The notes under the pieces: model-generated | What the model was told of the DNA's origin: nothing | Databases searched by the model: none | Seen by the model: only the letters and a program-made list of their open reading frames with translations | Shown here: positions 14,228 to 20,997 of the stretch, one piece after another | How positions within the stretch are numbered: the first letter of the stretch is position 1 | Layout: the number at the start of each line of letters is the position of its first letter | NCBI GenBank assembly: GCA_023484645.1 | Contig: JAMCZZ010000046.1 | Location: 1 to 22,884, forward strand | From: Patescibacteria group bacterium | GTDB taxonomy: Bacteria; Patescibacteria; UBA1384; XYA2-FULL-43-10; 1-14-0-10-43-13 | Length of the DNA: 22,884 nt | Direction of reading: 5' to 3' | Made by a program: the position numbers and the translations under genes

Positions 14228-14235
14228 AACCAAGA

Positions 14236-14241
14236 ATTATA
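14236..14241 (-). promoter_or_regulatory. -10 box adjacent to tgt
   Basis: TATAAT (complement of 14236-14241) ends 8 nt before the ATG at 14227. Only a weak TTTATT-like -35 is seen. Confidence 0.45.
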
Positions 14242-14317
14242 CTAAAAAAATACCAATAAATAAAGAGAATGGGCGCCTCGCGATGAGGTGCCCTGAAATT
14301 GAAGTAACTCCCGCGAT

Positions 14318-14761
14318 TCAGCGGGCTGATCGAGTGGCTCCTGGGCGGAAATGATTTCTGCTGTTCCCATGAACCGGGATCCCGTGCCGATCAACACGTT
14401 TCTTGTTTCGAACAGACGGGCGGTGCTCAAACACTCTGGGCGTTCCTCCGCTTCGGAGTAAGTGTATCCACATGGATACCTTCCGCGATGTAACCCAGAC
14501 CAAGCCCATCTTTTCACTTTTGCGGCCGTAGCTGTTGACATCCTCTGCCAACGAGCTACGACTCTTCAAACTGGAAACGATGATGTCTAGTTCTCTCCGC
14601 TCCACAAGAAGCGACGTTGCGCCATTTTCATTTCGCCTCCCGCAGAGATTTATCTTGTTATAGAGCTTTTGAAACAACTCCATCGCCTCGAGATTCTGCG
14701 GAGGCTCTTTCCTCAATCGTGCCGGATCGACTTTTTCTTCTACAGGTGTATTAGTTGCCAT
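14318..14761 (-). CDS. GC-rich hypothetical ORF, possibly frameshifted
   Basis: A start at 14761 is supported by GGAG about 9 nt upstream and gives 147 aa beginning MATNTPVEEKVDPARLRKEP. The first about 85 residues look protein-like (helical, acidic/basic). The last about 60 are Arg/Pro-rich and may be out of frame. A second minus frame (14242-14541) continues with plausible sequence (for example ARLFETRNVLIGTGSRFMG), so a frameshift near 14480-14540, natural or from sequencing, could join them. No family is recognised. Composition is GC-rich compared with tgt and rplL on either side, as for the 11404-12096 gene. The stop in the annotated frame is TGA. Confidence 0.35.
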   Translation of the reverse strand: MATNTPVEEKVDPARLRKEPPQNLEAMELFQKLYNKINLCGRRNENGATSLLVERRELDIIVSSLKSRSSLAEDVNSYGRKSEKMGLVWVTSRKVSMWIHLLRSGGTPRVFEHRPSVRNKKRVDRHGIPVHGNSRNHFRPGATRSAR

Positions 14762-15000
14762 CACTGCACTCTCCATTGAAGTCGTTAAACAAACACTATC
14801 TAATTTTACTGCTGTAGTCAATACGAAAAGAGCCGGTGCCACCACAGGCGGCACCGGTACAGAAAAAAAGTTCATGTACATACAGGCTGAGGCCCGTCAA
14901 GCAAGTCGCGTAGTCTCCTCCTAAGCCTTTCGCGCCATCGCTTCAATCAGCCCACCTCCCCTCCAGATAAGATACCAACGTTAAAATTATACTCCAAAAT
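14762..15000 (-). other. Non-coding GC-rich leader region with attenuator-like hairpin
   Basis: A TATAAT at about 14986-14991 (minus) could start a transcript. It would contain several SD-like purine tracts, a possible micro-ORF (MARKA, stop TAG) and a strong hairpin CCGGTGCC/GGCACCGG (about 14832-14856) followed by CTCTTTT on the minus strand, resembling a leader attenuator ahead of the ORF at 14761. No tRNA or known riboswitch was recognised. Confidence 0.35.
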
Positions 15001-15002
15001 AC

Positions 15003-15029
15003 AAAAAAGAGCCATAACAGCTCTTTTTT
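15003..15029 (-). terminator. Terminator of the rplJ-rplL transcript
   Basis: AAAAAAGAGC (15003-15012) pairs with GCTCTTTTTT (15020-15029) across a 7-nt loop. There is poly-T in both directions. It lies about 50 nt past the rplL stop, after a stop-anchored repeat phrase. Confidence 0.85.
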
Positions 15030-15081
15030 GCACAATATTTACTTACTTACTTAGTACTTACTAGCTTATAAGCTTATATAT

Positions 15082-15516
15082 TTATTTCATCTCAACAGTA
15101 GCACCAGCAGCTTCTAGCTTTGCTTTTGCAGCTTCAGCGTCTTCTTTCTTAGCACCTTTTAGAAGTTCTTTTGGAGCACCGTCAACTAAGTCCTTAGCTT
15201 CTTTCAAACCCAATTCTGGTTTGATTTCTCTAACAGCTTTAATAACGGCAATCTTTTGAGCGCCAGCATTTGAAAGAATAATATCAAATGATGTTTTCTC
15301 TTCTGCAGCTTCAGCCTCGCCTGCAACAGGCGCAGCAACGCCAGCCATTGCTACTGGAGCAGCAGCTGATACGCCATAGTGATCTTCTAAAACCTTAACG
15401 AACTCCGAAAGATCCAAAACAGACATTTTGTCAATTTGATCGGTCAGATCCTTAAATTTTGCAGGAACTTCTTTTTTCTCTTCAATTGCTTCAACAACTT
15501 TTTCTTCTTCTGCCAT
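15082..15516 (-). CDS. rplL: 50S ribosomal protein L7/L12
   Basis: Stalk protein of the large subunit, which recruits and activates translational GTPases. 144 aa. The N-terminal dimerisation domain (about residues 18-55, [20 protein letters not shown]) is followed by an Ala-rich hinge (50-72) and the typical C-terminal domain (about 74-144), with [20 protein letters not shown] and [18 protein letters not shown]. The protein is slightly longer than the usual about 121-128 aa because of an acidic N-terminal extension ([16 protein letters not shown]). RBS AAAGGAG. It follows rplJ by 82 nt, with a hairpin in the spacer, and precedes a strong terminator. Confidence 0.97.
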   Translation of the reverse strand: MAEEEKVVEAIEEKKEVPAKFKDLTDQIDKMSVLDLSEFVKVLEDHYGVSAAAPVAMAGVAAPVAGEAEAAEEKTSFDIILSNAGAQKIAVIKAVREIKPELGLKEAKDLVDGAPKELLKGAKKEDAEAAKAKLEAAGATVEMK

Positions 15517-15527
15517 TTTTCTCCTTT

Positions 15528-15567
15528 ACCCCGTGAAATGTGATGGAATCACTTATTTTATTGGGGT
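15528..15567 (-). promoter_or_regulatory. rplJ-rplL intergenic hairpin
   Basis: Outer ACCCC/GGGGT (15528-15532 with 15563-15567) encloses GTGAT-gga-ATCAC (15540-15552). It sits just before the rplL SD and could be an RNA processing or translation-ratio element. No U-tract, so it is not a terminator. Confidence 0.4.
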
Positions 15568-15598
15568 CAAATTCTTATTAAAATTATTTATTAACTTA

Positions 15599-16120
15599 TT
15601 AACTAACTTTCTCTTTATGAGCATTTAACACATTGACCAAACCTCGCATATTGCCGGCAAACACATTAACCATTCCAGATAATGGGGCAGCAATTGTGCC
15701 AACAACTTTGGCATGCAATTGTTCTTTTGTTGGAAGAGCCGCTAACCGTCTTACCATTACATCGTCAATAAACTTTCGCTCTAAAATTCCACCCAAAATT
15801 TCAATTGCTTCATTCTTTTTGGCGAAAAGGGTGATTTCTTTGGCTGGCGCCACTTCATCATCCATTGCAAACGCAATAGCAACCGGTTTTGTGAACACAC
15901 TCTCATCAAACTCAATACCGCTTTTCTTAAGGGCAATCTTAGTCAAGGTGTTTTTTGAGATATTAAACTCAACACCTTTTTCCCTTAAAATATTCCTTAA
16001 GCTTTCAGTGTCTTTAACTTTCAAACCTTTGTAGTCTACAATTACCCTGGATTTCATCCTATCGATTTTGCTGTCAAGATTTTCCAAAAGCTTTGATTTT
16101 TGCTCTTTTGTCTTTGCCAT
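15599..16120 (-). CDS. rplJ: 50S ribosomal protein L10
   Basis: L10 anchors the L7/L12 dimers to 23S rRNA. 173 aa, the normal length. Typical features are MAKTKEQKSKLLENL at the start, VIVDYKGLKVKDTESLRNIL (31-50), KNTLTKIALKK and the C-terminal helix that binds L12 dimers (GMVNVFAGNMRGLVNVLNAHKEK). GGAG lies 7 nt before the ATG. It is transcribed with rplL from a promoter at 16332-16360 through a roughly 200-nt leader containing a terminator, consistent with L10(L12)4 autoregulation. Confidence 0.97.
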   Translation of the reverse strand: MAKTKEQKSKLLENLDSKIDRMKSRVIVDYKGLKVKDTESLRNILREKGVEFNISKNTLTKIALKKSGIEFDESVFTKPVAIAFAMDDEVAPAKEITLFAKKNEAIEILGGILERKFIDDVMVRRLAALPTKEQLHAKVVGTIAAPLSGMVNVFAGNMRGLVNVLNAHKEKVS

Positions 16121-16330
16121 AATTCACTCCATTAATGTATATCCCACTTCGCCAAGGCTACGAGGGATTGTTTAAGTTAAACTTAAACAAAAAAATCTGC
16201 GACCACTGCGCAGAAATAAATAATGAATCAAATTTATCCTTCTAAATATTTGATACAACTTATCCCTGCACAAGGTATTTAATCTCGACTCGCCGAAGCG
16301 AAACGGAACTTGTGGTCTTTGGAACAAAAT
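16121..16330 (-). promoter_or_regulatory. L10 leader with internal attenuator
   Basis: A leader of about 205 nt precedes rplJ. It contains TCTGCG-cagtggt-CGCAGA followed by TTTTTTT (16214 down to 16189), a textbook terminator inside the leader. Next come a GTTTAAGTT/AACTTAAAC hairpin (16170-16188) and a phrase at 16145-16166 resembling a dispersed palindromic repeat. The upstream CCAAAGACC...GCAGGG region is in the place where L10-leader RNAs bind L10(L12)4. The leader class is inferred; the attenuator is directly visible. Confidence 0.65.
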
Positions 16331-16331
16331 T

Positions 16332-16360
16332 AATATAACAAAAATACTAGTATAAGTCAA
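16332..16360 (-). promoter_or_regulatory. Promoter of rplJ-rplL
   Basis: TTGACT (complement of 16355-16360), 17-nt spacer, TATATT (complement of 16332-16337). It sits directly after the rplA terminator. Confidence 0.75.
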
Positions 16361-16361
16361 C

Positions 16362-16396
16362 AAAAAATCGCCCGATTTCTCAAGGCGATTTTTTTT
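16362..16396 (-). terminator. Terminator after rplA
   Basis: AAAAAATCGCC (16362-16372) pairs with GGCGATTTTTTTT (16384-16396) across an 11-nt loop, with poly-T on both strands. It separates rplA from the rplJ-rplL unit. Confidence 0.9.
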
Positions 16397-16403
16397 CATA
16401 TAG

Positions 16404-16436
16404 TACTGTTATCTATCTAACTGTATTCTGTTTACT
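16404..16436 (-). repeat. Stop-anchored phrase, copy A (rplA 3' end)
   Basis: A 33-nt phrase (minus start AGTAAACAGAATACAG) includes the rplA TAA and runs to 7 nt before the terminator. It is nearly identical to 21174-21205 at the end of the DUF11 gene. Confidence 0.8.
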
Positions 16437-17238
16437 TCCTAGCCACTTTTACACTTGGACCCATTGTTGAAGTTAAATATATACTTTCAATCTTCTTAAA
16501 TGGCAAAACACCAATTACAGCATCGTAGTTCTGTTTTACTCTTTCTGGACCGAAAGATATTTTACCAAGCGGCATATGAACAATGTTGAACTTATCAGCT
16601 CGATACTCAACCTTACCACTCTTTAGCTCTTCTACAGCTTTAGAAACGTCTTCGACTGCAGTTCCAGCCTTTGGAGATGGCATGAGACCTTTAGGACCCA
16701 ATACTTTTGCCAACTGAGCTAATTTAGGCATAGCTTTGAGTTCTGCAATCATTACATCGAAATCCAGTTTGCCGGCCTTAATATCTGCGATTACTTCATC
16801 CGCGTTGGCTTCAGTAACCTCTTTAATTTTTTTTTCCTTAACAACGCCACCTGAAAGGGTAACCATTCCTCGAATATTTTTCTCTTTAGGATTGATTTTT
16901 ATATGAGCTTCAATTGTAGCATCGAATTTTACTGGAGAAGTAGCCAATGCTAAATCAATCGCTTCAGCAATTGGATATTCTTTGTCTTTTTCAACCTGCT
17001 TGGCCAATTCCCGATACTTCTTGCCATGTTGCGGTCTTCTTTTCTTCTGTTCTACTTTCTTCTCTTCTTTTTCTTTTTTCTCTTCCTTTTCAGCCTTCTT
17101 TTCCTCTTCTTTCGCAACTTCCTCTTCAGCCTTTCGCTCTTTCTCTCTTTCCTCTGCTTCTTTCAAAATTTTCTTCTCGTCGATGACTCCGTCAGCTGAC
17201 GGATCGTTCACCATCTCAACAACTTTTTTAGCTGTCAT
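16432..17238 (-). CDS. rplA: 50S ribosomal protein L1 with a charged N-terminal extension
   Basis: L1 forms the mobile L1 stalk of the large subunit and moves E-site tRNA. The core starts near residue 70 ([20 protein letters not shown]) and includes the signature [16 protein letters not shown] (179-194) and the C-terminal [10 protein letters not shown]. The total length of 268 aa is about 35-40 longer than usual. The first about 68 residues are almost pure Lys/Glu ([17 protein letters not shown]), probably a long single helix or coiled coil. RBS GGAG lies 5 nt before the ATG. rplK, usually just upstream, is absent; rplA has its own promoter and terminator. The extension has no known role. Confidence 0.95.
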   Translation of the reverse strand: MTAKKVVEMVNDPSADGVIDEKKILKEAEEREKERKAEEEVAKEEEKKAEKEEKKEKEEKKVEQKKRRPQHGKKYRELAKQVEKDKEYPIAEAIDLALATSPVKFDATIEAHIKINPKEKNIRGMVTLSGGVVKEKKIKEVTEANADEVIADIKAGKLDFDVMIAELKAMPKLAQLAKVLGPKGLMPSPKAGTAVEDVSKAVEELKSGKVEYRADKFNIVHMPLGKISFGPERVKQNYDAVIGVLPFKKIESIYLTSTMGPSVKVARK

Positions 17239-17249
17239 GTTTCTCCTTT

Positions 17250-17279
17250 ACCCTGAGCGACCTTAGGAGTCGAACGGGT
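17250..17279 (-). repeat. Dispersed palindromic phrase in the rplA leader
   Basis: ACCCTGAGCGACCTTAGGAG... to CGAACGGGT has complementary ACCC/GGGT ends and resembles the widespread CCTGAGC/GTCGAAGGG bacterial repeat. It lies just upstream of the rplA SD. Confidence 0.45.
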
Positions 17280-17334
17280 TGTGGTTCAAGCCCCCGATTA
17301 ATAGAGGTCCCACTTAATTTATTTTATAAATTAT

Positions 17335-17363
17335 ATAATACTACTTTTTCCCTCTTTTTTCAA
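17335..17363 (-). promoter_or_regulatory. Promoter of rplA
   Basis: TTGAAA (complement of 17358-17363), 17-nt spacer, TATTAT (complement of 17335-17340), about 95 nt before the rplA ATG. Confidence 0.65.
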
Positions 17364-17393
17364 GAATGTGTACGCGTTATATTATCCACGTCA

Positions 17394-17422
17394 TTGAAAA
17401 CCTATCAAACATTAGTTACAAT
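17394..17422 (+). promoter_or_regulatory. Promoter of the plus-strand ncRNA
   Basis: TTGAAA at 17394-17399, 17-nt spacer, TACAAT at 17417-17422. It is divergent from the rplA promoter 30 bp away. Predicted start about 17429. Confidence 0.7.
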
Positions 17423-17428
17423 TAAATT

Positions 17429-17602
17429 ACCCGCTACTTTATGGGGAATTCCTTCATTATGCGGAGAAAATGCCTATGAAGAGATTTTTGGGGGTGACCC
17501 GCCACAAGTAGGTGGCAACAGGGCAGCGCCTTGCTCATTCTCAGACATGGCGCTGGGACTACAGAGAGACGGCTGTTTAGTTAAGGCCGTCTCTTTCTCT
17601 TT
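17429..17602 (+). ncRNA. Unassigned structured RNA with own promoter and terminator
   Basis: About 174 nt. It is the only plus-strand transcript among the minus-strand genes here, and no credible ORF fills it. Elements: 5' CCGCTACTT (17431-17439) can pair with AAGTAGGTGG (17507-17516, one bulge); CTTCAT/ATGAAG near 17452-17482; GGGTGACCC (17493-17501); GCCAC/GTGGC (17502-17518), competing with the long-range helix; CAGCGCC/GGCGCTG (17524-17555); terminal hairpin AGAGACGGC/GCCGTCTCT (17565-17594) plus TTCTCTTT. The alternative pairings suggest a switchable or regulatory RNA. No tmRNA, SRP, RNase P or 6S signature is found, and no gene follows on this strand, so it is more likely trans-acting than a riboswitch. 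Confidence 0.6.
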
Positions 17603-17613
17603 AATATTTAGAT

Positions 17614-18237
17614 CTATACTCTACTTGGTCCTTCTTCCTTGCCTACAACTTCAATAGTATGACAAGGAACTTCTTTTTCTGTGCCAAGAAATTCAAGAAG
17701 ATAGTTAATTCCTTCTAATATCGCCTTATCTAAAATAGGTTTTTCTCTTTCGCCGATTTTCCCTAAGACATAGTCCACAGTATCTGCCCTGTTCGCTTTC
17801 TCTCCAGTCTCTGTGATGCCGATTCGGATTCTAGTGAAATTATCAGTTTTTAATTCTGAAATAATATTCTCTAATCCTTTTTGCCCTCCGCCAGAGCCTT
17901 CTTTTCTTATCCTTATCGTTCCAATCGGCAAATCAATGTCGTCGCTTATCACAATTAGATCTTCCGGCGATGCTTTATAAAAAGCTAAAATTTTTGAAAC
18001 AGCCTTACCCGACAAATTCATAAACGTTTGTGGTTTGGCTAAAATAATTTTTTCGCTTTTTGCATTTGTAGAAGCAATCTCTGCTTGAAATTTCTTATCC
18101 AAATTAAAACTCAATTTACTATCCACCGGCTTAATTTCTTCGCATTCGGAAAGAGCATCAACAAACATAAACCCGGCGTTGTGCCGTGTGCCTTCGTATT
18201 CTTTCCCTGGATTTCCTAACCCAACGATTATTTTCAT
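17614..18237 (-). CDS. pth: Peptidyl-tRNA hydrolase
   Basis: Frees tRNA from prematurely released peptidyl-tRNA in the cytosol. 207 aa from the ATG at 18237, giving the family N-terminus MKIIVGLGNPGKEYEGTRHN (N9, catalytic H19). KPQTFMNLSG holds N74, and SDDIDLP holds the Asp (D99) that pairs with the catalytic His. The usual GGHNGL loop reads GGQKGL here (118-122 region), so the substrate-binding Asn equivalent to E. coli N114 is a Lys; some family members vary here. A GTG six bases upstream is possible but less likely. It lies 34 nt after the GxxExxY gene and converges with the plus-strand ncRNA. Confidence 0.95.
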   Translation of the reverse strand: MKIIVGLGNPGKEYEGTRHNAGFMFVDALSECEEIKPVDSKLSFNLDKKFQAEIASTNAKSEKIILAKPQTFMNLSGKAVSKILAFYKASPEDLIVISDDIDLPIGTIRIRKEGSGGGQKGLENIISELKTDNFTRIRIGITETGEKANRADTVDYVLGKIGEREKPILDKAILEGINYLLEFLGTEKEVPCHTIEVVGKEEGPSRV

Positions 18238-18254
18238 AACCACTCTGATCCTTT

Positions 18255-18764
18255 ACACTGATAAACACTGATTAATTTATAAGCCTTTTAATTTTAACCC
18301 CTTTGTTTGTAAATACTAACAGCAGACCTATTTTTAGTTTTTCTGATTTAAGATAGTTTAGTAACTGGGTCATATCTGTTTCGTATATTTCATTTCTCAC
18401 TTTCAGTTCAACTGCAACCTTATTTTCAACTAAAAAGTCTAGAAAGAATTTGCCTACCGGACAAGAATTGAATTTTATCAAGCTATATTTTTCTCTATCA
18501 TACAAGAGATTTTTGTCCTCTAGATTTTTTGCCAGTGCTTTTTGATAAACCTTTTCTGGTAAACCATATCCCAATTGATTATAAACTTCAAAAGCACATG
18601 ATATTATTTGTTCAGTTAAATTTGATAATGGATATTCTTTTTTAATCACATCTATGCCAATCCATATTTTATAAACCATGTTGTGCCCATCTGTGTCAAT
18701 CTGTGTTATAAGATCAGTGTGGTTATGTCCGTGTCAATCTGTGTTAAAAAATCAGTGTTGTTAT
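18255..18764 (-). repeat. Inverted ACACTGAT/ATCAGTGT repeats bracketing the GxxExxY gene
   Basis: The left flank has ACACTGAT twice (18255-18262, 18265-18272). The right flank has two 35-nt direct copies (18692-18726 and 18730-18764, period 38) of a GTGTCAATCTGTGTTA...ATCAGTGT unit. Left and right motifs are inverted relative to each other, and they overlap the stop codons of the GxxExxY gene and ybaB. Confidence 0.7.
18272..18679 (-). CDS. GxxExxY family protein (PDDEXK-like nuclease fold)
   Basis: 135 aa. The defining motif GLPEKVY is at 39-45 (G39, E42, Y45). Nuclease-like residues follow: D81, E91-x-K93 (DFLVENKVAVELK) and Q105 (TQLLNYL). The family has a PD-(D/E)xK fold but no settled function. 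It is sandwiched between ybaB and pth and bracketed by inverted repeat copies, suggesting a passenger cassette rather than a stable operon member. There is no good SD before the ATG at 18679; the repeats sit there instead. Confidence 0.85.
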   Translation of the reverse strand: MVYKIWIGIDVIKKEYPLSNLTEQIISCAFEVYNQLGYGLPEKVYQKALAKNLEDKNLLYDREKYSLIKFNSCPVGKFFLDFLVENKVAVELKVRNEIYETDMTQLLNYLKSEKLKIGLLLVFTNKGVKIKRLIN

Positions 18765-19066
18765 AGCCCTGGAATATTCAAATTTCCAGCAATCTCTTTC
18801 ATCTTCTCAGCTGCGTGAGCTTGCGCACGGGCAATCGCTTGGGAAATAGTATTTTTCAAGTCCTTCTCTAGCTCTCTTTTATTCTCAACTTTCAAAGCTT
18901 CTTCTTTGATGTCAATGTCGGTCAAATGCTGTTCCCCATTAAAAACAACCGTAACCCAGCCGTCATTACTCTTAGCTTCTATTTCAGTATCTTTTAATTC
19001 TTTTTGTATTTTTCTTGCCTTTTTTTGCAAATCATATAATTCTCTCGCTTTTGAAAAATCTACCAT
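18761..19066 (-). CDS. ybaB: YbaB/EbfC family nucleoid-associated protein
   Basis: 101-aa small DNA-binding protein that forms dimers with tweezer-like ends. Seen: the N-terminal helix DFSKARELYDLQKKARKIQK, the central beta strands WVTVVFNGEQHLTDIDI and the C-terminal helix DLKNTISQAIARAQAHAAEK, all in family order and at normal length. RBS GGAG is 6 nt before the ATG, 8 nt after the M50-like gene stop, so the two are co-transcribed. In many bacteria ybaB follows dnaX and precedes recR; neither is present here. Confidence 0.9.
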   Translation of the reverse strand: MVDFSKARELYDLQKKARKIQKELKDTEIEAKSNDGWVTVVFNGEQHLTDIDIKEEALKVENKRELEKDLKNTISQAIARAQAHAAEKMKEIAGNLNIPGL

Positions 19067-19074
19067 ATTTCTCC

Positions 19075-19815
19075 TTATGCTGGTTTAAATAACCTACTAA
19101 TAATATAAAGTATGATACTTAATAAAAGTCCTAAAATCAACAACAAAGATACAGTAGACAAAAGAATAATAATTTGATCAGGAATAAGCAAATTAAAATC
19201 TAATCTGAATGCTGAAAATCGATACACTAAAAGTATTCCAATTATGATTAATCCGATCGATAGCGCAACATTTCGCAAATCCTGAAAACTCGGGGTCAAT
19301 GTTACGGCAATCGATAAAACTAAATAAACTATTATCCAAGTTGATGTTTTGTGAAAATCAAGATTTGAAAAAGTAGATCGTATAAATTCTAGCAATCCCT
19401 GTTTAGTCAGATGAATAGCTGCAAAATCGACATCATTAATTCCCAGTTTTTTTGAAAGCAGAAATATTGCGCCAGCTCCAAATGCGATTGGAGCTAAAGA
19501 AATTAAAATTTGCCCTAAAATTGGAATCTTTGGCGACGAATGCACAACTTTCCCGCCCTCTTTTTCAAAAAGTGAAATTTTTGAGACTTTAGCTCCAGTC
19601 AAAAGGCACATTAGAGCATGAGAGAATTCATGGACAATAATTCCCGGCGCGACAAAAATCCGGTATCCTCTCCCAAAAATCGATCGAGAAAGGAAAAAAT
19701 CTATTAGAAAAGATGCAAGCAGGATAAAGGCTAACATCAACGCAAATTTAGCTGGCATCGACCCATAATCTATGGTCTTAAAAAAATACAATTTATCGAG
19801 AATATTTGAGTCCAT
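19075..19815 (-). CDS. M50-like integral membrane zinc metalloprotease
   Basis: 246 aa with about six hydrophobic segments (22-42, 52-72, 100-120, 158-176, 184-200, 210-240). The zinc motif HEFSH lies at 62-66, within IIVHEFSHALMCLLTGAK in a membrane segment, as in site-2-protease relatives. A later TPSFQDLRN (174-182) sits where the family's third-ligand/DL motif is expected. The substrate is unknown; such enzymes cut membrane-bound regulators or act in envelope quality control. A perfect SD, CGGAGGG, lies 2 nt before the ATG. It is the first gene of a unit leading into ybaB. Confidence 0.75.
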   Translation of the reverse strand: MDSNILDKLYFFKTIDYGSMPAKFALMLAFILLASFLIDFFLSRSIFGRGYRIFVAPGIIVHEFSHALMCLLTGAKVSKISLFEKEGGKVVHSSPKIPILGQILISLAPIAFGAGAIFLLSKKLGINDVDFAAIHLTKQGLLEFIRSTFSNLDFHKTSTWIIVYLVLSIAVTLTPSFQDLRNVALSIGLIIIGILLVYRFSAFRLDFNLLIPDQIIILLSTVSLLLILGLLLSIILYIISRLFKPA

Positions 19816-19849
19816 AACCCTCCGATAGATATTTAAATCTTAAATCCTA

Positions 19850-19949
19850 ATGTCTAATTTCAAATAAAATATCCAATTATTAAATTTCCAAATTTTTTGT
19901 CATTAAGGCTTTAGATTTTTATTTGTCATTTGGAATTTGGAATTTGTTA
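19850..19949 (-). repeat. AT-rich degenerate phrase region between prfB and the M50-like gene
   Basis: Starting at the prfB stop, the minus strand carries tandem CAAATTC-CAAATTC-CAAATGACAAAT units and further AAATT/TTAGA phrases up to the M50 gene leader. No terminator is visible, so read-through from prfB is possible. Confidence 0.6.
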
Positions 19950-20969
19950 TTTTCCTTTTAACTCTGCTTCAATAAAACCGTTCAAGTCACCTAAAAGTAC
20001 TTTATCTGGATCCTTGGATTCAAAACTTGTGCGATGATCCTTGACCAACTTGTAAGGATGAAGGACGTAGGATCGGATCTGATTTCCCCATTCAGGAGCA
20101 GAAAAGTCTCCTCGAATTTCATCAACCTTCTCCTTGTGTTGTTCCAGCATTAGCTGAGCAAGGCGAGACCGTAAAATTTTCATTGCCGTCTCTTTGTTTT
20201 GCAATTGACTTCTTTCGTTCTGGCAGGTAACTACAATGTTTGTAGGTAAATGAGTAATTCGTATGGCTGAATTTGTCGTATTAACAGACTGGCCGCCGGA
20301 CCCACTAGAGTGAAATGTATCAACCCGCAAATCTTTCCCGTCAATGTTGATTTCTGTGTCAGTTTCGATTTCAGGCATCACCTCGACTAAAGCAAAAGAG
20401 GTTTGACGCAAATTTTTAGCATTGAAAGGAGATTGTCTAACTAGTCTATGAACTCCGTTTTCGCCTTTTAACTTACCAAAAACATATGAACCAGAAATTT
20501 CCACTGTTGCGCTTTTTATGCCAGCTTCTCCGCCACGTGATTCATTTAAAACGATTGCGGTTGCATCGTTAGCTTCTGCCCAGCGCAAATACATTTTCAG
20601 GAGCATTTCAGTCCAGTCTTGGGCATCAACCCCGCCTGCCCCTGCATAAAAGTTCACAATTGCATTTTTAATATCATACTTTTCTTTAAAAAGCGCGTAT
20701 ATTTCAAGCTTGTCGATTTCTTTTTTTAAATAATCCTCTTCTGACTCAGTAATAATTTCTGCAATTTCGTTGACATCGTCAAATTTTTTAATTTCTTCCT
20801 TTAAGGTTTTCAATTCTCTTGATTTTCCCTGCGCTCCGCCAGCTGGCGGATTTTCATCAAGCCAAAATTCCGGAGAATTCATTTCTTTTTCAATTTCCTT
20901 CGTCCTTGCTTTTTTTTCGTCAATTTTTAGAACCTGTTTCAGTTCTTCAATTCGTTGTTTTGCATCCAT
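19947..20969 (-). CDS. prfB: Peptide chain release factor 2
   Basis: Terminates translation at UGA/UAA. 340 aa with the stop-recognition tripeptide SPF (180-182, in HRLVRQSPFNAKNLRQTSFA), which separates RF2 from RF1, and the peptidyl-transferase-centre motif GGQ (225-227, SGSGGQSVNTTNSAIRITH). The classic programmed +1 frameshift site is absent: the equivalent region reads CTAAAAATTGAC with no in-frame UGA, so that autoregulation is lost. Domain 1 contains NPPAGGAQG (40-48), encoded by a 16-bp perfect palindrome and slightly longer than normal there. Its presence argues that UGA is a stop in this organism. An extended -10 lies about 125 nt upstream. Confidence 0.96.
   Translation of the reverse strand: MDAKQRIEELKQVLKIDEKKARTKEIEKEMNSPEFWLDENPPAGGAQGKSRELKTLKEEIKKFDDVNEIAEIITESEEDYLKKEIDKLEIYALFKEKYDIKNAIVNFYAGAGGVDAQDWTEMLLKMYLRWAEANDATAIVLNESRGGEAGIKSATVEISGSYVFGKLKGENGVHRLVRQSPFNAKNLRQTSFALVEVMPEIETDTEINIDGKDLRVDTFHSSGSGGQSVNTTNSAIRITHLPTNIVVTCQNERSQLQNKETAMKILRSRLAQLMLEQHKEKVDEIRGDFSAPEWGNQIRSYVLHPYKLVKDHRTSFESKDPDKVLLGDLNGFIEAELKGK
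20835..20850 (-). repeat. 16-bp perfect palindrome inside prfB
   Basis: TCCGCCAGCTGGCGGA is its own reverse complement and encodes the PPAGG part of an atypical domain-1 loop. A closely related TCCGCCGGCTGGCGGA occurs at 21139-21154 in a terminator loop. Confidence 0.85.
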
Positions 20970-20997
20970 ATAACCCTACTTATCGAAATATTAATTT

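Noticed and set aside
17490..17505. T-box-like GGGGGTGACCCGCC in the plus-strand RNA
   Set aside because: No specifier loop or antiterminator layout, and no aminoacyl-tRNA or amino-acid gene follows on that strand.
17394..17657. Plus-strand 87-aa ORF across the ncRNA
   Set aside because: Its start lies in the -35 element, it runs through the terminator hairpin into pth, and it has no SD.
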